64,000 nt of DNA from Stenotrophomonas maltophilia (lineage in GTDB: Bacteria; Pseudomonadota; Gammaproteobacteria; Xanthomonadales; Xanthomonadaceae). Position 1 is the stretch's first letter. Every line of letters starts with the position of its first letter. Where the stretch lies: positions 310,001 through 374,000 of the forward strand of contig FOZF01000004.1 of the NCBI GenBank assembly GCA_900113425.1. The letters run 5' to 3'. Made by a program: the position numbers and the translations under genes. The notes beneath the pieces are model-generated. The model did no database searches. It was not told the origin of the DNA and was given only the letters and a program-made list of their open reading frames with translations. Of the stretch, positions 15,325 to 26,340 are shown piece after piece.

Positions 15325-15750
15325 TTATTGCCCCTTTTCTTTGGTCGCGACGAAGCCGACGTCCAGCATGCCCTGCTCCTGCGCGACCTTGGTCAGGTCG
15401 TTGATGACGCGCATCTTGGTGGTGCGGTCACCACGCAGGTTCAGCGGCGGCTGCGGGGTCTGCTGGGCGGCGGTCGCCAAGCGCGACTCGAGAGTCTGCT
15501 TGTTGATTTCTTCGTCGTTCCAGTAGATCGAGCCGTCTTCCTTGACTGCCAGGGTGATCGGACCGGAGCGCTTTTCGGCGTCATCCGGATTCTGGATCAG
15601 GTTGGCTTCCGGCAGATCCACCTTGACCTTGTGGGACATCAGGGGCGCCGTGATGATGAAGATGATCAGCAGAACCAGCATCACGTCCACGAGGGGCGTA
15701 ACGTTGATGTCGGCCATGGGGCCGCCGCTGTTACCACTACTGAAAGCCAT
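15325..15750 (-). CDS. exbD1: ExbD biopolymer transport protein
   Basis: Codes 141 residues. [18 protein letters not shown] gives the single membrane helix with the conserved aspartate that carries protons for TonB energisation. The periplasmic domain ends VGFVATKEKGQ. It lies between exbB and exbD2 with short gaps, so one transcript is likely. Confidence 0.95.
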   Translation of the reverse strand: MAFSSGNSGGPMADINVTPLVDVMLVLLIIFIITAPLMSHKVKVDLPEANLIQNPDDAEKRSGPITLAVKEDGSIYWNDEEINKQTLESRLATAAQQTPQPPLNLRGDRTTKMRVINDLTKVAQEQGMLDVGFVATKEKGQ

Positions 15751-15811
15751 AACGGGCTCCGTCTAGATCTTGATGACTACTTGCTTCGTCGCGGGTGGAA
15801 GCGCGCCGCAA

Positions 15812-16573
15812 TCAGCGGACGCGCGAACCGGTGGCGAAGAAGTCGTGCAGGTCGTGCGCGAAGGTATCGAACTTGCTGATGGTCGCGCTGTTGATCTTGC
15901 TGAAGAAGTTGAAGGCGAACACGGCCGGGATCGCGACGAACAGACCGATCGCGGTCATGATCAGCGCTTCACCCACCGGGCCGGCAACGGCGTCGATCGA
16001 AGCGGAGCCGGTGGCACCGATCTTGATCAGCGCGCCGTAGATGCCCCACACGGTACCCAGCAGACCGACGAACGGAGCGGTCGCGCCGACGGTAGCCAGC
16101 AGGGTCATGCCCGACTGCAGCTTGTTGCTTTCGCGGGTGACGGCCTGACGCAGGGCGCGGTCGACGAATTCCGAACGGCTCAGGTTCTCACCCAGGCCAC
16201 CGGTACCGCCGCCTTCAGCGCGCTGGTGGTGGGCAGCTGCCTGGGCAGCGTCCAGGGCGATCTTCGAGAACGGCTCCGAAGCCGGCTGCTCTTCCATCGC
16301 ACGGATGGCGTCCTGTGCGTTCGGGGTGTCCCAGAACAGGCTGACGACGCGATCGGCAGCGCTCTTCAGGCGGGTGGCGCGGAAGATGTTGATGACGGTC
16401 CAGTACCAGGACATGGCCGACATGATCACCAGGGTCAGCAGCACGACCCAGGAAACAGCGAAATCACCCGGCTTGGTGGTCATTTCGTGGATCAGGTGCT
16501 CGAAGCCCATCTGCGACAGGGCGTTGGACGGATTGCCCCCGGCAGCAGCGGCGATGAAAATTTCCTGCAGCAT
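15812..16573 (-). CDS. exbB: ExbB/TolQ-type proton channel protein
   Basis: Codes 253 residues of the MotA/TolQ/ExbB family. Three transmembrane regions: about 38-60, 135-160 (LLATVGATAPFVGLLGTVWG) and 180-205 (EALIMTAIGLFVAIPAVFAF). The conserved threonine-proline and glutamate residues of the channel are visible. It partners ExbD1/2 to power TonB. Confidence 0.96.
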   Translation of the reverse strand: MLQEIFIAAAAGGNPSNALSQMGFEHLIHEMTTKPGDFAVSWVVLLTLVIMSAMSWYWTVINIFRATRLKSAADRVVSLFWDTPNAQDAIRAMEEQPASEPFSKIALDAAQAAAHHQRAEGGGTGGLGENLSRSEFVDRALRQAVTRESNKLQSGMTLLATVGATAPFVGLLGTVWGIYGALIKIGATGSASIDAVAGPVGEALIMTAIGLFVAIPAVFAFNFFSKINSATISKFDTFAHDLHDFFATGSRVR

Positions 16574-16665
16574 GACGCTTACCTTTGTTGTGTGTGGTGA
16601 TAAAGGGTGTAGCTAAGCTAAACAATCGAACTGGAGCGGGGGTGGCCCGAAGCCACCCGAACGCA

Positions 16666-17334
16666 TCAGTTCAGCGCAAAGTTGACCGGGACGCGAACGC
16701 GACCTGCCGTCTTCTTACCGCCAGATTCAGCGGCGTTGAAGCGCCACTTGCGTGCTGCTTCCATCGCAGCACGGTCCAGGTCGCGGTTACGGCTGGACTT
16801 TTCCACCGTGACATTGGTGACGTTGCCGCTGGCATCGACATCAATGATCAGGATCACTTCGCCCTGGATACCTGCGCGGAATGCTGCCGGCGGATAACGC
16901 GGGGGATTCATCGCCTTGGACGAGATGTCCACGCTGGCCTCGATCGACGCCGGCGGGCTTGGCGGCGACGGCGGGGTCGGCGGGGTGACGATATCGTTCG
17001 GACGCGGTTCCGGCACGTCCACGACCGGCGCCTGCGGCGGCGGCGGAACCGGCGACGGCTTCGGCGGCGACAGATTCTTCACCGGCGGCGGCGGAGTATC
17101 TGTCGGCGGCGGCGGCGGCGGCGGCGGGGGCGGCGGCGGCGGTGCGTCGACGATGGTCACCATCACATTGCGTTCCTTCTCCGCAGCGGCCTTGGGAGCC
17201 ACGGCAGGGATCAGAAGCATCATGAAGGCGGCCAGATGCAGGGCGATTACAAACGCGATGCCGACGATGCGAGGCCAGCTCAGCCCCTTGTCATCGGGTT
17301 GTTCGTACCGGTGAACGACTAGTTGTTCCGTCAT
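16666..17334 (-). CDS. tonB: TonB energy-transducing protein
   Basis: Couples the proton motive force to outer-membrane receptors. It codes 222 residues from the ATG at 17334 (MTEQLVVHRYEQP); a TTG 15 bases further up is less likely. One membrane helix (about 20-40) is followed by a proline-rich spacer with an uninterrupted run of about a dozen prolines near residue 65, and the C-terminal TonB domain (YPPAAFRAGIQGEVILIIDV, WRFNAAESGG). A Fur box was sought upstream but none was convincing. Confidence 0.96.
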   Translation of the reverse strand: MTEQLVVHRYEQPDDKGLSWPRIVGIAFVIALHLAAFMMLLIPAVAPKAAAEKERNVMVTIVDAPPPPPPPPPPPPPTDTPPPPVKNLSPPKPSPVPPPPQAPVVDVPEPRPNDIVTPPTPPSPPSPPASIEASVDISSKAMNPPRYPPAAFRAGIQGEVILIIDVDASGNVTNVTVEKSSRNRDLDRAAMEAARKWRFNAAESGGKKTAGRVRVPVNFALN

Positions 17335-17477
17335 GCGCCAAGAGCTCAATAGTGGGGCCGGGATGCCGGGGGCGGAATCCCTGATCAGCGGTGCATGACA
17401 CCGCAGGAACCTCCAAGCTTATACCAATCCTGAGCGCCTGCGCATCAACTGGGCAGGCGTTCAGGCGTTATTCCTAC

Positions 17478-18671
17478 TTACTTCAGGTTGATGATTTTCT
17501 TGGCATCAGCCTGGTTCTTCACGCCCTTCGCCAGCGCCTGCTGGGCGGCCTGCTTGGCCTCGGGGACGCGACCTTCGGCATGCAGGACGCGTGCCAGGTT
17601 CAGGTAGGTCTCACCGTCCTTGGACAGCGGGGCGGCCTTCTGCCACGCATCGATCGCCTGCGGCACCTGGTCGGAGTAGTAGTAGGACTGGGCCAGCGCC
17701 AGGTAGACCTGGTAATCCGGCTGCAGGATGCCCTTCTGCAACCCTTCGTTGATGACCGCGATGACGTCCTTTTCCTTGTTCTCGGTGTTGGCATAGATCG
17801 AGTACAGCTGCTTGTACTCGCGCTCTTCGGTGAGCTGGCCGCTGCTGCGCAGCTTGTCCATCACCGCGGCGGCCTTGGGCATCTGGTCGGCCTGCATGTA
17901 CATGTTGGCCAGGTTCAGCTGCGCCTTCTTGTCGTTCGGGTTCTTCGCCGCCAGGGCCTCGGCGGCCTGCACGGCTTCACCGGTCTGGCCGGCCTCGGAC
18001 AGGGCCGCCATCAGCAGCTGGTTCCAGCTGTCCTTCGGCTCGGTGGAGCCGGCGATCGCCTGCTTCAGCACCGGGATCGCTTCCTGGTAGCGCTCCAGCT
18101 GGTACAGCGCCTGGCCCTTGGCGATCAGCTCTTCCGGCTTGGTCGACTTGCTCTCGGCGAAGTACTTGTCCAGGGTGGCCAGGCCTTCGGCGGTCTGGTC
18201 TTCCTGCAGCTGCAGCTGGCCCAGCATCAGCATCGACTGGAAGTGGCCGTTGTTGTCCAGGCCGTTGAACTGCAGCACCTGCTTCAGGTAGGCGATGGCG
18301 GCGGCGACGTCGTCGGTCTGGTAGGCGGCCTGCGAAGCCAGCTGCGCGGCCAGCGACTTGTCGTACTCGTTCGCGGCGCTGTCAGCCAGGATCGCGTCGG
18401 CCTGGGTGCGGGTCTCCGGGAACTTTTCCTTGTTGTAGCTGTCTACCAGTTTCTGCAGCTTGCTGCCCATCTTGGCCGAGGACTTGGCCGCCGGCTCCTG
18501 GCGGGTCGCATTGGGGTACAGCGGTTCGGCCTTGGCCTGCTTGCTGCTGCCGCCGCGGTTGCCACGGTCGGAGGAACGCGAGGACTGCGCGAGCGCATCG
18601 GTGACCACGGCGCCGGTCAGGGCGGTCGCGACGAGGACGGAAAGCACAGCTTTGTGTTTACGGAAAATCAT
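17478..18671 (-). CDS. Exported tetratricopeptide-repeat protein
   Basis: Codes 397 residues with a signal peptide cleaved near residue 29 (VTDALAQ). The mature part is a row of TPR-like helix pairs (for example YQLERYQEAIPVLKQAI and TYLNLARVLHAEGRVPEAK). Its position just beyond tonB on the same strand suggests a link with the TonB system, which is inference only; conserved TPR genes next to tonB are common in xanthomonads. Confidence 0.8.
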   Translation of the reverse strand: MIFRKHKAVLSVLVATALTGAVVTDALAQSSRSSDRGNRGGSSKQAKAEPLYPNATRQEPAAKSSAKMGSKLQKLVDSYNKEKFPETRTQADAILADSAANEYDKSLAAQLASQAAYQTDDVAAAIAYLKQVLQFNGLDNNGHFQSMLMLGQLQLQEDQTAEGLATLDKYFAESKSTKPEELIAKGQALYQLERYQEAIPVLKQAIAGSTEPKDSWNQLLMAALSEAGQTGEAVQAAEALAAKNPNDKKAQLNLANMYMQADQMPKAAAVMDKLRSSGQLTEEREYKQLYSIYANTENKEKDVIAVINEGLQKGILQPDYQVYLALAQSYYYSDQVPQAIDAWQKAAPLSKDGETYLNLARVLHAEGRVPEAKQAAQQALAKGVKNQADAKKIINLK

Positions 18672-18803
18672 CGTTCACCTCGATCGAACCGCCGGATAGC
18701 GGCAAAGTCGGACTGTCAGAAAAATCTGAGCCGCCAAACGTATCAGAAACAGATGGCGTGAGAAATCGTTTTATGTGCTGCAATACAGCATGAAACTGCG
18801 CAC

Positions 18804-19610
18804 TCATCCGCACTTTGGTCGCAGTCCGGCCGCCTGCGCCTGCTGGTAGACCGGCATCAGGGCAGGGGAATCACGACGCAGCTCCTGGATCCGGTTGGCC
18901 GGATCGGGGTGGGTGGACAGCCATTGCGGGCTGCGTCCGCCGCTGGCGGCCATCATGTTCTGCCACAGGTCCACCGCCTGCGCCGGGTTGAATCCGGCCT
19001 GTGCCATCAGCCGCTGGCCGATCACGTCCGCCTCGCTTTCCTGGGTCCGCGAGCCCGGCAGCAGGAACGCCGTCTGCGCCCCCATGCCGCCCAGCTGGTT
19101 GACCGTGCTGGCCGCGCCTTCGCCATAGGCAGCGCCGGCCAGTGCGCCCAGTACCGCCAGTCCGGTCTGCGCCCCCATCTGCCGGGTGATGCGCTCCTCG
19201 TGGTGGCGGGCGATGACATGGCCGATCTCGTGGCCGATCACGGCCGCCAGCTGGTCCTGGTTCCTGGCTACGGTGAAGATACCGGTGTTCACGCCCACCT
19301 TGCCGCCAGGCAGGGCGAAAGCGTTGGGCTCCTTGTCGACGAATACGGCGGTCTCCCACCGTACGCCACGGTACTGTGGCGGCAGCTGGGCGACCAGCGC
19401 GTTGACCACGCACTGCACGTAGCCGTTCTGCCGGCCGTCCGTGCTGATCTTTTCCTTCTGCTTCGTCTCGGCAAACGCCTGCGCGCCGAGCTGGTCAAGC
19501 TGCGCCTGCGAGACGCCACCGATCATCTGCCGCCGTCCGGTCGGCGATGTGGTGGTCGCGCAGGCGCTGACCAGGGTGGTGATGACAAGGGCCAGCAGCA
19601 GTTGTTTCAT
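18804..19610 (-). CDS. M48-family metalloprotease, lipoprotein
   Basis: Codes 268 residues. Lipobox LVSAC with Cys 17; catalytic zinc motif HEIGHVIARH (HExxH) near residue 126, and the downstream glutamate of M48 peptidases in ESEADVIG. It resembles the LoiP/YcaL/BepA group of outer-membrane-linked proteases that remove misfolded envelope proteins. It lacks the TPR domain of BepA, so LoiP/YcaL-like is the closer description. Confidence 0.9.
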   Translation of the reverse strand: MKQLLLALVITTLVSACATTTSPTGRRQMIGGVSQAQLDQLGAQAFAETKQKEKISTDGRQNGYVQCVVNALVAQLPPQYRGVRWETAVFVDKEPNAFALPGGKVGVNTGIFTVARNQDQLAAVIGHEIGHVIARHHEERITRQMGAQTGLAVLGALAGAAYGEGAASTVNQLGGMGAQTAFLLPGSRTQESEADVIGQRLMAQAGFNPAQAVDLWQNMMAASGGRSPQWLSTHPDPANRIQELRRDSPALMPVYQQAQAAGLRPKCG

Positions 19611-19680
19611 GGGTCCACCCCCGTGTTCATGAGCGCAGTGTGTATCGTCGCTGCTTAATCTTTCGTCAAGCGGACAGCCG

Positions 19681-20526
19681 TTACGTCGCGCCGAAGAACA
19701 CCAGCGCCGCCAGTGCCACGGCGTTGTTCAGGGCATGTGCGGCGATGGCCGCCCACAGCGTTCCGGTACGGCGGTACAGCCAGCAGAATGCAGCGCCCAT
19801 GCCCCCGTAGACCAGCCACAGCTGGGCGATCTCGGCCGGACCGTTGGCGCTGGTGCCGGGAATTTCATGGATCAGGGCGAAGGCAAGGCTGCTCAGCATC
19901 ATGCCCAGCCAGGGGCGACCGGCCTGCCACAAGCGCCCGAACAGGACGCGCCGGAACAGCAGTTCCTCGTAGGCCGGTGCCATCACCACCGCGAACAGCA
20001 TCAGGAACAGCGGAAAGCGCGCGACCGCGTTCTGCATCAGTTCCACGTTGGTCGGCACCGGTTCGATGCCGAACTGCCGGGACAGGAAGGCAATGCCATT
20101 GCTGCCCACTACGATCAACGTGGCCACCAGCAGCGTCCAGCCCCAGGTGGAGGGTCGGCGCAGCGCGTCACGCGATGCCTGGCGTTCGGCCGCATTGGCC
20201 GGTCGTCGCCAGAAATACAGCAGCAGGGCCGCGCCGCCGGTAGCGAACAGCGCCATCAGGATCTGCGCCAGGGCACCCGGCTGGCCCAGTGCCTCGGTCA
20301 GGGTGCCGGGATCGGGTGCGGCGCCGTTGGCCTTCGCGTTCGAGTAGCCGACCATCAACCCGCGGTACACGCCCCAGAACAGGCCACTGATCAGGCTCAG
20401 GCCGAACAGGGTGACGGCGGCGATGCCCAGATCGATGAAGAATCCCGCCAGCGGCGAAGCGGCGCGGGGGGCGGTGGTCGCCGGCGGAACCGGCGGCGGT
20501 GCGGAAACCGGAGCGGAAGCGGACAT
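19681..20526 (-). CDS. CPBP-family intramembrane metalloprotease
   Basis: Codes 281 residues from the ATG at 20526. A proline/alanine-rich N-terminus is followed by seven or so membrane helices. The CPBP (Abi) motifs are visible: EELLFRRVLFG (motif 1), a later FALIHEIPG (motif 2 with His), and an alanine-rich helix with NNAVALAAL. The substrate is unknown. Confidence 0.88.
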   Translation of the reverse strand: MSASAPVSAPPPVPPATTAPRAASPLAGFFIDLGIAAVTLFGLSLISGLFWGVYRGLMVGYSNAKANGAAPDPGTLTEALGQPGALAQILMALFATGGAALLLYFWRRPANAAERQASRDALRRPSTWGWTLLVATLIVVGSNGIAFLSRQFGIEPVPTNVELMQNAVARFPLFLMLFAVVMAPAYEELLFRRVLFGRLWQAGRPWLGMMLSSLAFALIHEIPGTSANGPAEIAQLWLVYGGMGAAFCWLYRRTGTLWAAIAAHALNNAVALAALVFFGAT

Positions 20527-20593
20527 CAGATACCTGCGATCAAGGGGCGAAGGCCGGCGCGCCTCCCCGCGCACCGGCCACGTCCCGATTGTG

Positions 20594-23128
<2,535 letters not shown>

Positions 23129-23165
23129 TTATACCAGCCAGGGTCGAGCGGCCCTGTTGTACGCA

Positions 23166-24260
23166 CTATGGCACAGCCACGATCTGTCCATGTTCCACGT
23201 GGAACCGGGTGATGTCGGTCAGCGCCTCCAGTGCGGCCGGCGCTTCAGTCGCCGTGACGAAGATCTGCGCGGGGCCGGCAAGCAGGCGCTCCAGCACCCG
23301 CGCCTGATGGGTGCGATCCAGTTCGGAGGCCAGATCGTCCAGAGCGATGACCGGCCATTCCCCGCGCTGTTCCGCATAGTCTTCGGCCTGGGCCAGCAGA
23401 CACGCCAGGGCCGTGAGTTTGGCCTGGCCACGCGACAGCGCGTCCCGCCCTGGAATATGGCTGAAGTCCACGCTCCAGTCCGCTCGATGGGGTCCAACGG
23501 ATGTATAGCCCGCCTGCCGGTCCCGCTCGCGCGCCAACAGCAGAGCATCAGCCAGCGACAGTTCGTGGCGGCGCCATCCCGGACTCAGATCCAGCGCCTG
23601 GATCCCCAACTGGGGGGCGAGGCTGGCCGCCAGCGCGATGGTGCGCTCCTGCAGCCGCTCCAGATAGCGCTGACGTCGGCTGGTCAACGGTTCGCCGGCC
23701 TCAGCCAGTTCGTGATCCCACGTATCGAGCATCCTCGCCGGCCCTCCCTGTTTGAGCAGCGCATTACGCTGCTTGAGCGCCCGTGAGTAGCGGCGCCACA
23801 GGGACAGAAAATCCGGTTCCACGTGGAACAAACCCCAATCAAGGAAGCGGCGACGGGGCTCGCCACCCCCGCTGACCAGAGCATGGCTGCCCGGCTCGAA
23901 CGTCACCACCGCCAGTGCAGCACATAGATTGCCAAGCTGGCTGACATCTTCACCATCCAGACGCCCCTTCCAGTCCTGACCACTATGGCGGAGACCGGCC
24001 TTGCGGCGGTGCGGCGATGACTGGGCGCGCTGTTCGTCCCATTCCACAAAGATTTCCAGCGCATCCTGGCCCTGGCGGACCAGACCGTCGCGGACCCGAC
24101 CACGGAAGCTGCGCCCGTAAGCCATCAGATGCAACGCCTCCAGCACGCTGGTCTTGCCGGCACCGTTGTCGCCCGTCAGCAGATTCAATCCCGGTTGTGG
24201 CGACAGATCCACCACGCCGAAGCGGCGCAGATGGTGCAGGACGAGGCGACGGATCTGCAT
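23166..24260 (-). CDS. recF: DNA replication and repair protein RecF
   Basis: SMC-like ATPase that loads RecA at gaps via RecOR. It codes 364 residues with Walker [10 protein letters not shown] (about residue 30) and Walker [13 protein letters not shown] (about 305). Two parS-like palindromes lie inside the coding sequence, at 23191-23206 and 23815-23830. Confidence 0.97.
   Translation of the reverse strand: MQIRRLVLHHLRRFGVVDLSPQPGLNLLTGDNGAGKTSVLEALHLMAYGRSFRGRVRDGLVRQGQDALEIFVEWDEQRAQSSPHRRKAGLRHSGQDWKGRLDGEDVSQLGNLCAALAVVTFEPGSHALVSGGGEPRRRFLDWGLFHVEPDFLSLWRRYSRALKQRNALLKQGGPARMLDTWDHELAEAGEPLTSRRQRYLERLQERTIALAASLAPQLGIQALDLSPGWRRHELSLADALLLARERDRQAGYTSVGPHRADWSVDFSHIPGRDALSRGQAKLTALACLLAQAEDYAEQRGEWPVIALDDLASELDRTHQARVLERLLAGPAQIFVTATEAPAALEALTDITRFHVEHGQIVAVP
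23191..23206. promoter_or_regulatory. parS-like ParB site 1 (inside recF 3' end)
   Basis: TGTTCCACGTGGAACC matches the Pseudomonas-type parS consensus TGTTCCACGTGGAACA at 15 of 16 bases; the 12-base palindrome TTCCACGTGGAA is perfect. Confidence 0.85.
23815..23830. promoter_or_regulatory. parS-like ParB site 2 (inside recF)
   Basis: GGTTCCACGTGGAACA, 15 of 16 bases of the parS consensus with a perfect palindromic core. Confidence 0.85.
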
Positions 24261-24885
24261 GGGGCGCGAAGGACCATCCGCACGAGGCGGTAGAGGGGCA
24301 GGGAATCCATCAGCTTACTGCATCGGTCAAGTCCGCCGTGGGCATCAGGCTGTCGCCCTGCACACCATGGCGCGGTTGCGGACGCGTCCTGACGGGCACC
24401 AACGAGGGCCCGCAGGAAAAAATCTGCCGCATTTCCTTGAAATCTGCGTACCAACACCCCCGGCGGTTCCACAGATTTCAAGGATTTCAGGCCAACGGTT
24501 TCACGCTATGCACAGCGACCCGGTATTACTTATACACAAGGTATGGGCAATCTGTGGATAAAAAAGCCGTTTTGGCCCTGCCTGAAATCTATCCACAGGT
24601 TCCCCCCCAGCCCGAGCCCCCGATATGCAGGGGGTTTCATGGCGTGAAATCTCAATAAAATCAAAGAGATGACCCTGTTTTCCACGAAATCTGGCTCTAC
24701 CATCACCACCAGGCTTTAGATTTATACCCAGATTTAGAAGCTAGGAAGGGCACGGAGTGCCTGAAACAACGTCTGTGGATAGTCGCGTCAGCACCAGAAG
24801 CAACTACGCGGATCCAGACAGCAAGAACAGCTACCGAATCTGTCAGACAGGCGGACTGGACCGCTGCAGCACGATGGAGACCGGA

Positions 24886-24901
24886 TGCTCCACGTGGAAC
24901 C
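24886..24901. promoter_or_regulatory. parS-like ParB site 3
   Basis: TGCTCCACGTGGAACC, 14 of 16 bases of the parS consensus; one arm of the core is changed. Confidence 0.65.
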
Positions 24902-24905
24902 CCCC

Positions 24906-24934
24906 AAAAAAAACGCCCGGAACGTTCCGGGCGT
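24906..24934 (-). terminator. dnaN terminator
   Basis: Inverted repeat ACGCCCGGAACGTTCCGGGCGT, followed on the minus strand by eight T. It lies 30 bases after the dnaN stop and between two parS-like sites. Confidence 0.9.
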
Positions 24935-24939
24935 CTTCT

Positions 24940-24955
24940 GGTTCCACGTGGAACA
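24940..24955. promoter_or_regulatory. parS-like ParB site 4
   Basis: GGTTCCACGTGGAACA, 15 of 16 bases of the consensus; it ends ten bases before the dnaN stop codon. Confidence 0.85.
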
Positions 24956-24964
24956 GCGCACGCG

Positions 24965-26065
24965 TCAGAGACGCAGCGGCATCACAACGTGGCGCGACTT
25001 CTCGCTGCTGGATTCACGCACCAGCGCCGACGAATTGGAATCGCGCAGCTGGATGATGACCTCTTCGTCGCGCAATGCGGACAGCGCGTCCAGGAGGTAA
25101 TTCACATTGAAGCCGATGGCCAGATCGCTGACGGTGGTATCGGCTTCGATCTCTTCCTGCGCTTCTTCCTGTTCCGGGTTATGCGCGCTGATCTTCAGGT
25201 TGCCCGGCGAAACTTCCACGCGGATACCGCGGTACTTCTCGTTGGACAGGATGGCCGCACGCTGCAGCGAAGCGCGCAGTGCCTCACGGTCGACCTTCAC
25301 TTCGCGGTCGGCACCAATCGGAATCACGGCTTCATAGTCCGGGAAACGACCGTCGATCAGCTTCGAGGTGAACGTGACATCGTCCCGCTTCACGCGGACG
25401 TGGCTGCGACCCACCTCCAGTTCGATCTCACGGTCGCCGCTCTCCAGCAGGCGCTGCAGCTCGGTCACACCCTTGCGCGGCACGATGATCTGCCGCTTGG
25501 AGCCGCTCGGCTTGGCCAGATCCGTTTCACACAGGGCGAGGCGGTGTCCGTCGGTAGCCACCGTACGCAGCGCATCGCCACGCAGGTCGAACAGCAGGCC
25601 GTTGAGGTAGTAGCGCACGTCCTGCTGGGCCATCGCGAACGCAGTGCGTTCAATCAGCTCCTTCAGGGTCGCTTCGCCGATCGCCACGCGCTCGGTGGCT
25701 TCCACCTCGTCCACCGACGGGAAGTCGTTGGACGGCAGCGTTGCCAGGGTGAAGCGGCTGCGTCCCGCCTGCACGGTGATCTTGTCACCCGTCTGCGAGA
25801 CGGTGATCCGGCTGCCATCGGGCAGGGCGCGGATGATCTCGAACAGCTTGCGCGCTGGAATGGTGGTTTCGCCGTCCTGGGCATCTTCAACCGCGATCCG
25901 CGACACCATCTCCACTTCCAGGTCGGTACCGGTCAGCGAAAGCTGGCCGTTCTGCACCTGGACCAGGAAATTGGCCAGAACCGGAAGGGTCTGGCGGCGT
26001 TCGACCACGTTGACGACCTGTGCCAACGGCTTGAGAAAGGCTTCGCGCTGCAGTGTGAAACGCAT
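24965..26065 (-). CDS. dnaN: DNA polymerase III sliding clamp (beta)
   Basis: Codes 366 residues, the standard length for the beta clamp with its three repeated domains. It starts MRFTLQREAFLKPLAQV and ends HVVMPLRL, the usual MPMRL-type C-terminus. It is downstream of dnaA on the same strand after a 275-base gap that carries DnaA boxes. Confidence 0.98.
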   Translation of the reverse strand: MRFTLQREAFLKPLAQVVNVVERRQTLPVLANFLVQVQNGQLSLTGTDLEVEMVSRIAVEDAQDGETTIPARKLFEIIRALPDGSRITVSQTGDKITVQAGRSRFTLATLPSNDFPSVDEVEATERVAIGEATLKELIERTAFAMAQQDVRYYLNGLLFDLRGDALRTVATDGHRLALCETDLAKPSGSKRQIIVPRKGVTELQRLLESGDREIELEVGRSHVRVKRDDVTFTSKLIDGRFPDYEAVIPIGADREVKVDREALRASLQRAAILSNEKYRGIRVEVSPGNLKISAHNPEQEEAQEEIEADTTVSDLAIGFNVNYLLDALSALRDEEVIIQLRDSNSSALVRESSSEKSRHVVMPLRL

Positions 26066-26340
26066 GTGGTTCCGTGCCCCTATGCTTTAAAAAATGTGGA
26101 ATAAATCAAAAGCTTGGTGGTGCTGGTAGAGACAGAATCGCTGGAAAACAACGTTAAGTCTTTGTAATAAAAAGGATTTCTGGCCTCGAAACCCTCTGTA
26201 TTACCGCCCCCCAGAGGGTGGGGAAAGCTGTGGATAAATCCCGCGCGTTGTCAGGCGCCCTTTTTATCCACAACTCATCCCGCGCTTGCTACCGGATTCT
26301 GCACCGTTTTGTGCGATGACGCCTCATCGGCGTCCGTGCA
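26066..26340. promoter_or_regulatory. dnaA-dnaN intergenic region with DnaA boxes, candidate oriC
   Basis: Two perfect DnaA boxes in opposite orientation (TGTGGATAA at 26229-26237 and TTATCCACA at 26264-26272) beside an AT-rich stretch (26090-26185). The dnaA-dnaN gap is a usual site of oriC in related bacteria, so this competes with the recF-dnaN gap as the origin. Confidence 0.55.

Larger units (their letters stand above)
24261..24964. promoter_or_regulatory. Large recF-dnaN intergenic region, candidate origin component
   Basis: A 704-base gap without a gene. It contains one perfect DnaA box (TGTGGATAA, 24553-24561) and three with one mismatch (TTATACACA 24530-24538, CTATCCACA 24589-24597, TGTGGATAG 24774-24782). 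The six-mer AGATTT, in either orientation, occurs eight times between 24420 and 24735 (24420, 24440, 24473, 24585, 24647, 24687, 24718, 24730). AT-rich stretches lie at 24650-24740. AGATTT resembles the AGATCT-like ATP-DnaA boxes of E. coli. Two parS-like sites and the dnaN terminator lie at its right end. The origin function is inferred. Confidence 0.55.

Noticed and set aside
17040..17150. Tandem GGC repeat as a possible mobile or CRISPR-like repeat
   Set aside because: It codes the proline-rich spacer of TonB on the minus strand.
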